This document shows, in pieces, positions 42,301 to 51,059 of a stretch of DNA of 64,000 bases (within the stretch, counting starts at the first letter, position 1; the number at the start of each line of letters is the position of its first letter). The notes below the pieces were generated by a model, which was not told where the DNA came from, made no database searches, and saw only the letters and a list, made by a program, of their open reading frames with translations. The DNA comes from Chthoniobacter flavus Ellin428. Lineage in GTDB: Bacteria; Verrucomicrobiota; Verrucomicrobiia; Chthoniobacterales; Chthoniobacteraceae. The stretch is from the NCBI RefSeq assembly GCF_000173075.1, contig NZ_ABVL01000004.1, positions 372,001-436,000 of the forward strand. The letters run 5' to 3'. A program made the translations under genes and the position numbers.

Positions 42301-43194
42301 GAGCACCAGTCCGGCGTAGTCGAAGGTTACGGGCTGAGTGAGGCTGCTGAGATCGAATCGGAGATACGCTTTGCGATTCAGTCCGACATTCGGGACGCCA
42401 CTTTTCACCAGCAGATAGCCGGCTCCGTCGTAAGCGATGTCCGGGTTCGTGTCCCAAACGAAGCTGTCGCCGGCCACTCCGGAACCCGTGCCAGTGCTGA
42501 ACGCTTGGGTGGCACTGGCGTCGATGGTCAACGTTGGCCCAGACCCACTTTCGTGGGAGTTGAAGGAGGTATTGTCGGCCGCGTTCGTGTCCACACGGCT
42601 CAGGCACAACGTCACCAACTTGTTGGTGTCATTGTTCAGAAAGGTAATGAGCTCCGGACTGGTAAAGCTCACCACCTGGGCGCTCGCCGAGCCGATGACG
42701 GTGAATGTCCCAAGTGGAATTGCATCGCTCAAAAAGCCATCCGGGCTCGCGGTGTCGTTGGCCGGGGCGTTGTTCCAGGTAATCGAGCTTTCATCCCAAC
42801 CGCCGCCGACATCGCCAGCCGAGAGATCACGAAGGCCGTAGACCGAGAAGGTGACGGCTGTGCCCACGGGCCAGCCCGTCGTCGCGGTTAACTTGAAGCT
42901 GGCCGAGGTAAACCCTCCGGTGGGAGCGCTACCAAGGTTGAAGCGGATGTACGTCTTGCGATCGAGGCCGTTGACCGTAGGGCCGCCCTGCTTGACCGCG
43001 AGGACGGATTGCGTCCCGTAGTTGGTATCCGCACTAGTCCCGCTGGCTTGGACATACGCATCGGCAGCAGCCGTGATCGGAGATTGCGCCTGCACGACTG
43101 GGGTGAGGAAGAACAGCGCCAGTACTCCGCAAGCCAGGCGGATGAGTGCGCGTTGAAAAAGGGGACGGGCGCTGAGTGGGGGGAAGCATCGCAT
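39334..43194 (-). CDS. Secreted DNRLRE-module protein with lyase-like alpha/alpha region, 1286 aa
   Basis: Exported (signal ending LFFLTPVVQAQ, about residues 1-37). Three consecutive DNRLRE-type beta modules of about 190 residues (about 38-235, 236-435 and 436-635) share the motif RK(T/A)YLRF, then SSITWNNAPAN or LTWNNAPAN and SPELI(D)FL. Such modules bind polysaccharide. The C-terminal half (about 650-1280) has an alpha/alpha-toroid-like region with CNAGGWWWEQGSP, TLGPLLDSMYLL and YHATDLFIIARYAYL, followed by a beta-sandwich. This is the layout of hyaluronate/heparin-type polysaccharide lyases, but no family assignment is certain. Together with the sulfatases it suggests breakdown of a sulfated polysaccharide. 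The stop is 10 bp from the DUF1080 stop. Confidence 0.75.
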   Translation of the reverse strand: MRCFPPLSARPLFQRALIRLACGVLALFFLTPVVQAQSPITAAADAYVQASGTSADTNYGTQSVLAVKQGGPTVNGLDRKTYIRFNLGSAPTGGFTSASFKLTATTGWPVGTAVTFSVYGLRDLSAGDVGGGWDESSITWNNAPANDTASPDGFLSDAIPLGTFTVIGSASAQVVSFTSPELITFLNNDTNKLVTLCLSRVDTNAADNTSFNSHESGSGPTLTIDASATQAFSTGTGSGVAGDSFVWDTNPDIAYDGAGYLLVKSGVPNVGLNRKAYLRFDLSSLTQPVTFDYAGLVLRTSGFTTGSPMTFSVYGLRDGTAGDANNGWTASTLTWNNAPANTPQPAGPAPGPIPFTSDARFLGSFTFTSTAGSGEKICFSSPDLIDFLKEDANKQVTLMIARDTSNGSLNSGFASAESSTPPTLLLDAVPVANGHAFALSTGSGGGADTYVNDGTNADTNYGTLSVLPVKTAGTANDNGNRKAYLRFDTSLFTDPGMTDASLTLTTAGWSTAAPLRFDVYGLRDGVTGDSPGWIESGSGGITWNNAPANEPLASFDPNAAVYLGSFNFTSETGNGETVRFSSPELLNFLADDTNGKVTIMLARNTNNWSLNSSFGAREGTLTPPTLHVSGTALPTPPSAPWLTTNTNNWKAKAQTSLNNPFLEWNKTTYATTLAAFQAPTVTTTWQYRSVAEGLLPVAYAVADPRSPYYTTVPANVRTDLLNYCTACIQWLLVQCNAGGWWWEQGSPLDGDANVNRFTLGPLLDSMYLLRHLHNQTVDNLWPSWSTKLGAAVAYQRSGYGAPTAGHYANQDVYVALILALSSDSLLFNNSSDLNSAKQLMMEVQSNLLPDGGIHYIGQENESPVYHATDLFIIARYAYLTNDPTATAILRATVNYFPLTMTAEGQMDYWSDAWWKDYWYPAPNDEILAGIAIAAGGTGDPENQWLLWQNLARTPSHDLGMLGIYAASYWSGTGAGTPIANNFVVQDKNIVGIRGRADQWYFGVCQGHGLRNTFTGGLMTSATNFPPLTDTFRGAEIAVETSSNPFAWSLSQASDQVGLAMEPGTGGGLGVRYTLQPTYINGIPTPSTPATAMQVTQVWRAAGEGSIGLVSLRTTAAVSTASAVTGKILLGPNVLVAEGNNQWRSGSLRVKVLQGFGTLSTGDREMNNEDDVSPNWPALIMSSGSLSGLASGANYVYAVWVGPTSATPPESISLLPNDTGWVATWESGRQTAAVFNSSSSAQTIWVPWQAPTPNAWVDASGTTQSVSIGSGTVGVTLAPNQCALIGN

Positions 43195-43329
43195 GGGAGC
43201 AAGCTTGCTCCTATTGCGAAAGGGGCATCTTGTATGGTCATGGCGCGGTTGTGTAAAATCCGCTCATGCCTCATCCGGTCACGAAAGCGGCTTTCCGTAG
43301 GGAACCAGTGCCCGACACTGGGCTCTGCG

Positions 43330-44749
<1,420 letters not shown>

Positions 44750-44760
<11 letters not shown>

Positions 44761-47596
44761 AAGCGAAGTCGTTGGTGTTGAAGATCGCGAGGCAGACATC
44801 GGCGAGGGCGCGAGTGCGCGCGTCCACGTCGCTGGGTTGCAGGTCGGGGACGTAATCGGCGGAGTCGTAGAGTTTTTCCGCGAAGGCAAAATTCTCCCCG
44901 GTGTTTTCCTCGATCGCTTCGCGGCGGACTTCCAGCGGTGGCCTGGCAAAGACGAGAGGTGTTGGCGATTGGGCCCGCACTTTTTGCCAATGCGCCAGGC
45001 AGGCGGTGAACTCGCGGTCATCGGGCAGGCGCCCGCAGGCCAATCGGAAACAGCGCTCGATGGCCGCGCGATCCGATGTGGTCTCGTGGGTTGCGCGGGC
45101 GGCGAGCGCGAGCGCGCGGGCGTAGCTGGCCTTGCTGTTGAAGAGACTGAAGACCTGCGGCGTCACGGTCGAAGCTTCACGGCGCTCACAGGAAAAGTCC
45201 GGGGCGGGGGAATTGAAGACCTCCATTGCGGGATCCACGAGACCGCGCAGCTTGAGCGCGTAGAGCGAACGGCGGTTCCGCTGCTGTGGAAATGGATTGG
45301 GCGTCCACGCTGCCGCGAAGGTGCCCATGACCTGGCGAGGTTGCAGCGCTGCCTCGAGATTGATTTCCGGCCGATTGGGAATGCCGCCCATCGTGAGATT
45401 GAGTTCACCTGTTGCGGAGAGCATGGCGTCGCGCAGTTCCTCGGCAGTCAACCGCCGCGGGCGGAACACGGCATACGAAGAGCCGTCCGGATCCTTCTCT
45501 GCCAGTCGCTTCCGGTCGGGGTGCTCGGCGCTGCGGCGATACGCTTCCGAATTCATGATCAACCGGTGCATTGCTTTGCACGACCAGCCCTTCTCGACCA
45601 AGGTCGCGGCCAGCCAGTCGAGCAATTCCGGATGCGTGGGCTTTTTCCCCGTGCTGCCGAAGTTGTTGGGATTGCCGGCGATGGCCTGGCCGAAGTGCCA
45701 GAGCCAGATGCGATTGACGATGGCGCGTGTGGTCAGGGGGTTATTCTGGCTCGCCACCCATTCGGCGAAAGCTTTGCGCCGGCCTTCGATGCCGTCCGGG
45801 ATCGGTGTCGTTTGGATGTCGCCCAGCACGCTGAGCACACATGGCGACACGGCTGGTCCTTTGGAGAAGGGATCGCCGCCGAGATGGATGCACGGCTCTT
45901 CGAGTTCCCCGGCGGTCAGGCGATTCGGCATCATCCGCTGCGGACGAAACACGGCTGTGACCTGTGGAGTGCGCCCATCGTAAACCGTGAGGGCAAAGGG
46001 TTCGTAACGCTCCAGTTCCCACGCGAGCCGCTCGAGGCCTTTGTTGGCGATGCGTTCCAGTCCGAACTCCTCGCGGGTGAGAGCGAGTTGGCGCGGCGGA
46101 AATTGATCTTCCGGGACGCCTTGTTTCAACAGCAGGTCGCGGGCGGTGTTGAAGAGCGAGCCGCGCTGCAGCTTCGGCATGTGCCGTGCACGTTCCAGGG
46201 CGGCGTTCCATTGGGAGGGGTCGATTTTCTTTTCTGCCAGCCAAGCGTCCGCGGCCTTCAGCGATTTTTCATCGAGGCGGGTGAGCGTGGCGCGATGATC
46301 GGCGAGACTTTCCTCGAGATACCGTTTTTCTTCGAAGCCGTTCGTATTTTCGTCAGGCAGAAAGGCGGCGGCGCGCTCGGCGAGTTGGGTCGTGGCGAAG
46401 ACAGCCTGGATGCCGTAGTAGTCGCGTGTGGGGACGGGATCGAATTTGTGATCGTGGCAGCGCGCGCATTGCAACGAGTGGGCGAGGAAGGTTTCGCCGA
46501 CGCTATTGGTGACGTCATCGAGAAAACGCTGGCGTGCGACTTTGGCCACTTCCATCGAAGTCAGTTCCCACGGGCCCATGCGCAGGAAGCCGGTGGCGAT
46601 GAGCATCTCGGGATTCGCCGGATCGATTTCGTCGCCGGCGATCTGTTCGCGGACGAACTGGTCGTACGGCTTATCCTCGTTGAACGCGCGCACGACGTAA
46701 TCGCGATAGCGCCAGGCGTTGCCGCGCACGTAGTCGTTGGAGAAACCGGAGGAATCGGCGTAGCGCACGACATCGAGCCAGTGTTGCGCCATGCGTTCGC
46801 CGTAGTGTGGCGAAGCCAGCAGGCGGTCGACGACTTTGGCAAACGCCTCGGCATCGGACAGGGAATCGTGGACAAAGGTATCGATTTCCTCGGGTGTCGG
46901 AGGCAGGCCGGTGAGGTCGAACGTGGCCCGGCGGATGAGCGTGACCCGATCCGCCGGCGGCGCGACCGGAAGGTCGGCAGGCAAACGCGCACGGATGAGT
47001 TCGTCAATGGCAGCCGGGCCGTCGCCCGTGGTCGCTGGCTTCTTTACTGGTTGATAAGCCCACAGGTTCTCCGGCTTGTATTTGCGATTGGTCCACTCCG
47101 GGCTCAGGCCGCCGGAGGTCTTGACCGGTGCGCCATCTTCCGCCGCCCACTTCGTGGCATTCGCTTTCGCTATTTCCTCGGCCCGCCCTTTGTCCGGCCA
47201 CGGCGCTCCGCCGGCGATCCATTCTTTGATCCACTCGACCTGTTGGGCGTAAAGCTTGTCCGCCTCCTTCGGGGGCATCGGCTTCCAATCCGGTTCGTGC
47301 TGGCGCGTGGCGGCGAGGTAGAGCGGGCTTTCCTCGGGCTTCCCCGGATTGATCGCCGCCTCCTCGCTGTCGCCGCCGCGCAGGACCGATTCGAGCGAAC
47401 GCATGTCGAGGCCGCCTTTGATTTTGTGCACGTCGTTGCCGTGGCAGGAGAGACACTTTTCGGAGAAGAGCGGTGCGATGCGGCGCACATAGAGCAACTC
47501 GGCGGGGTCATCGGCGCGGAGAGTTTGCATCGATACGAAGAGGCCGAAGGCGGTGATGGTCCCGCGCAGCGGGAACAAATGGAAGGGGAGCTTCAT
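44750..47596 (-). CDS. Planctomycete cytochrome c / DUF1549 / DUF1553 protein, 948 aa
   Basis: Exported protein with leader MKLPFHLFPLRGTITAFGLF. Cytochrome c-type domain with CLSCH at 48-52, then DUF1549 (LIRRATFDLTGLPPTPEEID, GERMAQHWLDVVRYADSSGF, second CxxCH in QCARCHDHKFDPVPTRD). A helical linker follows, then DUF1553 (LTTRAIVNRIWLWHFGQA, ALKLRGLVDPAMEVFNSP-type C-terminus). Without LamG. It overlaps the FecR-LamG gene by 4 bp (ATGA) and the DUF1501 gene by 11 bp, so the operon is tightly coupled. The FecR partner itself has the LamG domain that the 1384-residue relative at 3456 carries in cis. Confidence 0.92.
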
Positions 47597-49218
47597 TCCG
47601 GTTTACCGATTTCAAATAGTTCGTGAATTTCCGTCGGGGACAGCGCCGCCTGGTAGATGAGGAATTCGTCGATGCGTCCGTTGAAATTACGGATGGGGAA
47701 CTGGTGGCCTTGCGTGGGCAGCCCCCAATTGCCGATCTCGCAGGGGCCGAACTGGATGGGGCGGCCGGGTTGATGCATGGGGCTGACCTCGCGGCTGATT
47801 TCCTGGCCATCGAGATACTGCACGGCCTCGCCGCTTTGGTTGTCGTAGGTCACCGCCACGTGATGCCAGCGACGCTGATTGGTGAGGTCGAAGACGCGCG
47901 GAGAAAAATAGATCTGGTTGTTCTTTTTGTTCACGCGCTGGTCGGCCGGCGCGAGATAGGCGATCGAGAACATGAGGCGGCCATCCTCGTAGATCTGCCA
48001 ATGCGGATTGCCCGGATCGTAACCGTCTGTAAGCAGCAGCGCGTTGTATTTGCGATCGAGGCCGTCCACGCGGACCCATGCGGCGAGGGTGATCGCGGAA
48101 TAGATGTCCTTGCCGAGATTCACGCGTACGCGATCGCCGGGACTCTTGAACTCCAACGCGTCCTTCATCGGCCAGCGGCCCTCGGTCCAGCGCACCCCGA
48201 CCGCACCGCCGGAGCGGGACGGCACGCGTGGTTCGGCGACATTCTCGACCAGCCGATCCCAGCGGTCGTCCGGGCCGTGGCGGAAGAGATAACACGCGAG
48301 GAGACGCGGATCGGTTTTCGCCTTTTGCATGTGCTGCCACCAGGAGTCGTAGCGCTCCTTCGCATGGGTGGAACTGATGGCGTTCAACTTCTCGATGCTC
48401 GGGAAATCCTCCGGTCGGGTATTGCCGGGCGACAGGGTGTGATCTTCCGCGCGGCGCAGACTCTGCCCGGTGCTGAGCAATTGCATAGCGGCATTTTCGG
48501 GATGTGCTTCCACCTTGCCTTCGAAAACGTGCACCTCGGTTGCGCCGCCGGCATCCGCGTTCACGCCAAATTCCGTGCCCAAGTCGACGAGATCCATGCC
48601 CGCCGTGCGCAGCTTGAATCCCTGCGCGGGTGGCGGCACGCGTACGGTGACTTTGCCGGTGTGGCAGACCGCTTCCCAAGGGGAAACCAATTCCAGCGAC
48701 GCGCCCGCCTCGAGGATCATCGAGGCGCCGCTGAAAAATTCGATCTGCGCTACGCCGCGGGTGAGCCGCAGTGCGCCTGGGCGAATTGTGTCGCCGACGC
48801 GCAATCCTTTGGTGTCCGCAAATTCCGCATCGGTGGAGCGGGTGAGAATGGCGCAGCCAGTATTGGTCTGTTCGGGCGCCTGGCTTGTCAAAGAGCGTGC
48901 GGTAGTATGCTGGCGATCGTGCAGCCAGAGGGCGGAAAGACTGAGGAGAGCGATGAACGAGGCTGCGGCGGCCATCCAGCCGAGCATGCGGAAACGCACG
49001 GCGGGAGCGGGCAACGGCACGACGTTTTTGGGCAGGGCGGCTTCCGCACTTTGGTCCACTTGCTCGCGCAAGGCCGCGTCGAGTTGCGTCCAGCGGCGAA
49101 ATTCACTCCGTGCCGCCGCTGAGGTGCGCAGCATGTCTTGCAGCGCCGCCGAATTTTCCTCGGTGATCCGTCCATCCAGCCACGCGGCGATCAGCGGGTG
49201 GAGTTGCTCGTCGTTCAT
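47593..49218 (-). CDS. FecR-like anti-sigma protein with LamG domain
   Basis: 541 residues from ATG 49218 (MNDEQLHPLIAAWLDG). N-terminal cytoplasmic anti-sigma helix region (about 1-75), one transmembrane segment (about 80-100, LGWMAAAASFIALLSLSALW) and a periplasmic FecR domain (about 130-240, RLTRGVAQIEFFSGASMILE, LVDLGTEFGVNADAGGATEV). The C-terminal LamG/concanavalin-like domain (about 340-535) has ITLAAWVRVDGLDRKYNALL and closes with GRIDEFLIYQAALSPTEIHE. It overlaps the sigma gene by 4 bp, which is the common layout for a sigma factor and its membrane regulator. The LamG domain may sense or bind an extracellular sugar. Confidence 0.88.
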   Translation of the reverse strand: MNDEQLHPLIAAWLDGRITEENSAALQDMLRTSAAARSEFRRWTQLDAALREQVDQSAEAALPKNVVPLPAPAVRFRMLGWMAAAASFIALLSLSALWLHDRQHTTARSLTSQAPEQTNTGCAILTRSTDAEFADTKGLRVGDTIRPGALRLTRGVAQIEFFSGASMILEAGASLELVSPWEAVCHTGKVTVRVPPPAQGFKLRTAGMDLVDLGTEFGVNADAGGATEVHVFEGKVEAHPENAAMQLLSTGQSLRRAEDHTLSPGNTRPEDFPSIEKLNAISSTHAKERYDSWWQHMQKAKTDPRLLACYLFRHGPDDRWDRLVENVAEPRVPSRSGGAVGVRWTEGRWPMKDALEFKSPGDRVRVNLGKDIYSAITLAAWVRVDGLDRKYNALLLTDGYDPGNPHWQIYEDGRLMFSIAYLAPADQRVNKKNNQIYFSPRVFDLTNQRRWHHVAVTYDNQSGEAVQYLDGQEISREVSPMHQPGRPIQFGPCEIGNWGLPTQGHQFPIRNFNGRIDEFLIYQAALSPTEIHELFEIGKPE

Positions 49219-49778
49219 ACGAGTCCCTCCTGCGCCATGGTGCGCGAAATGCATTCCAGCAGGGCGGCGCGGAGGCGTTGCATCGTCTTGTAAAAGGCCT
49301 GCTCGCTGCTCCCGGCTTGCTGGGCGATTTCCTTGAGATGGGCGCCGGGCGCGTAGGCCTTGAGCACCAGTTCACGCTGGTTGGGTGGCAGTTTTCCGAG
49401 GCATCGCTCCAGCGCCTCACGACGCACAGAACCGCTGTCCGCCGCGCTCTCGGCTTCGTTGGCTAGCGATTCCCAAACGTCGTCGGAAAAGACCAGTGGG
49501 CTGCGGGCGACATTACGGCGATGCTTGAGCGCCTCGAAGCGCGCGATGGTCAGCAGCCACCCGGCGAAATTGGTTTCCTTTTCAAAGTCCGCGAACTTTC
49601 GCCACGCGACGAGGCTGGCATTTTGCATGACCTCCTCCACGTCCGGCCACGTGGGCAACAGCCCGCGCAGATAGGCGCGCATCCGCGGTTCGTGCTCGAC
49701 CAGCAGGCGAACGAAAGCCTCATAGCCGGCGTCCGGACGTCCGGCGGTCGGAATGCGTTCTGGGGTGTCGTCGGTCAT
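49215..49778 (-). CDS. ECF-type sigma factor, Rhodopirellula/Verrucomicrobium family
   Basis: 187 residues from ATG 49778 (MTDDTPERIPTAG). The open frame to 49859 gives no features. Sigma-70 region 2 covers about residues 20-90 (LVEHEPRMRAYLRGLL, DVEEVMQNASLVAWRKFADF, NFAGWLLTIARFEALKHRR). Region 4 covers about 125-180 (ALERCLGKLPPNQRELVLKA, LKEIAQQAGSSEQAFYKTMQ). It is the first gene of an operon with FecR-LamG, cytochrome/DUF1553 and DUF1501, so it probably autoregulates its own operon in response to the FecR partner. No -35/-10 of its own type was recognised. Confidence 0.92.
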   Translation of the reverse strand: MTDDTPERIPTAGRPDAGYEAFVRLLVEHEPRMRAYLRGLLPTWPDVEEVMQNASLVAWRKFADFEKETNFAGWLLTIARFEALKHRRNVARSPLVFSDDVWESLANEAESAADSGSVRREALERCLGKLPPNQRELVLKAYAPGAHLKEIAQQAGSSEQAFYKTMQRLRAALLECISRTMAQEGLV

Positions 49779-49963
49779 GCAAGGAATCACTCCCGATGCC
49801 GGCGATTCTGGACAAAGAATTTGTGTGAGGCAGCAATTTAAAGCGGCCGCGGCCTCCAAACGTGACCGGCTGTTTTATACGTTTGTATACATATGGACAC
49901 GTAGGTGTTTTCCTTACTATTCTGGACACCCATTCGCCGCATTCGCGGTCGTTCTTCCGCTCA

Positions 49964-50316
49964 ATGTCTTCCACTCAACTCGTTTCCGAACGTGACGCTT
50001 TGCGCCAGGCGGTCGAATTGGCCCGAAAAGAAAGCGGCCGATGCTCAATCGGGCATTGAAGCACGCGCAAGTGAGAATCACGATCATGGAATCCCGAGTC
50101 CGCGCGCTGAAGACCAAGCTGGAAGCGATGTATCACCGCTTGGAAAAACAGTCCGGACGACATCGGCATCACATCGAGGAGGCGCACCGCATCAGCGTCC
50201 TCGAGTCGCAATACGAGCAGTGCCTCCTCGAGAATCGCACATTAAGAACGCGACTTCTGGATACGGCTTCGAAACGGTCCGCAGCGATTCGCGGCCCGAT
50301 ACGGTGGCCCGCATAG
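49964..50316 (+). pseudogene. Small coiled-coil gene, frameshifted copy
   Basis: The first part (from ATG 49964) reads MSSTQLVSERDALRQAVELA and stops at 50059. A second frame from about 50041 to 50316 reads RVRALKTKLEAMYHRLEKQ, then SVLESQYEQCLLENRTLRTRL. Together they match the intact gene at 50479-50910 (LIAERDALLKALELA, ARALEIQLESMHRQFEKR). From the ELA to the RAL motif the distance here is 95 nt, against 93 nt in the intact copy, which shows an unbalanced indel. Probably a decayed duplicate, or a sequencing error. Protein type: predicted coiled coil, no membrane segments, function unknown. Confidence 0.6.
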
Positions 50317-50478
50317 GCGCCTTGGTCCGTCAGTTGTAGCCCAACGGGATCAGCCTGGCGTGCGGAGGTTTGTTTTGCGTAAATTTACGCTGTGAAATGT
50401 TGACGCTTTCGTGTCACATTGGCACAAAATCGGCTGCATTCTGTCGGCGACATCACAGAATCACCCATCCCCCAAAAC

Positions 50479-50910
50479 ATGGCCAAGAATCTGATCGCGG
50501 AGCGCGATGCATTGCTGAAGGCGCTGGAACTCGCGCATCGGCGAATCAACGAAGCCCAGAAATCCCAAAAACAAGCGGAGCAAGAGATCCATACTCTGGA
50601 AGCGCAAGCCCGAGCCTTGGAGATTCAGCTGGAATCCATGCATCGCCAGTTTGAAAAACGAGCCGGCGAAATCGCCGCGTGCCATGGTCACGGCGAGGAG
50701 CACATCCGAATGCTCGAACACAAGATCGGTCAAGGCGTGGCAGAGAGTCAGCGGCTCAAAGCCCTCCTCATCGAAGCCGAATCTGAACATAGCACGAATC
50801 ATGTCCCCGCCCCCAGACGCGGCGTGCATTACGAACCCAACTCTCTCCACGTCGATGCCGACGTTGAAATCGAAGCCTCTCCCCCCCATCTGCGCCGGCA
50901 TCGATCGTAG
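50479..50910 (+). CDS. Small coiled-coil protein, hypothetical, 143 aa
   Basis: ATG 50479 (MAKNLIAERDALLKALELAH) gives a 143-residue protein; the frame open to 50419 is not needed. Residues 5-100 are almost uninterrupted amphipathic helix with heptads (RRINEAQKSQKQAEQEIHTL, ARALEIQLESMHRQFEKRAG, EEHIRMLEHKIGQGVAESQR) and should form a coiled coil. The tail is His/Pro/acidic and disordered. No signal or membrane segment. It has a frameshifted duplicate just upstream, and both lie between the sigma operon and the histidine kinase operon, but neither reads with them. I know no family for it. Confidence 0.7.
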   Translation: MAKNLIAERDALLKALELAHRRINEAQKSQKQAEQEIHTLEAQARALEIQLESMHRQFEKRAGEIAACHGHGEEHIRMLEHKIGQGVAESQRLKALLIEAESEHSTNHVPAPRRGVHYEPNSLHVDADVEIEASPPHLRRHRS

Positions 50911-50980
50911 CCGGAAGGAAGTTCTTTACCGGCATCCTGCGCGGTCGTAATCCGCAAATTGATGGGGAGAGATGTTCTGA

Positions 50981-51055
50981 AAGTGGCAGCGGTCGCCGCC
51001 CATGGCGGTACCTCTTTGCGTTTGGGAGATCAGCAACAGTATGTTGCTGCCACTT
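50981..51055. terminator. Inverted repeat between convergent genes
   Basis: AAGTGGCAGC at 50981-50990 and GCTGCCACTT at 51046-51055 are a perfect 10-bp inverted pair with a 55-nt spacer that itself can fold. It sits just downstream of the kinase gene stop (51060 on the minus strand) and after the coiled-coil gene. It may terminate transcription from either side; there is no T-run. Confidence 0.35.
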
Positions 51056-51059
51056 ACTC

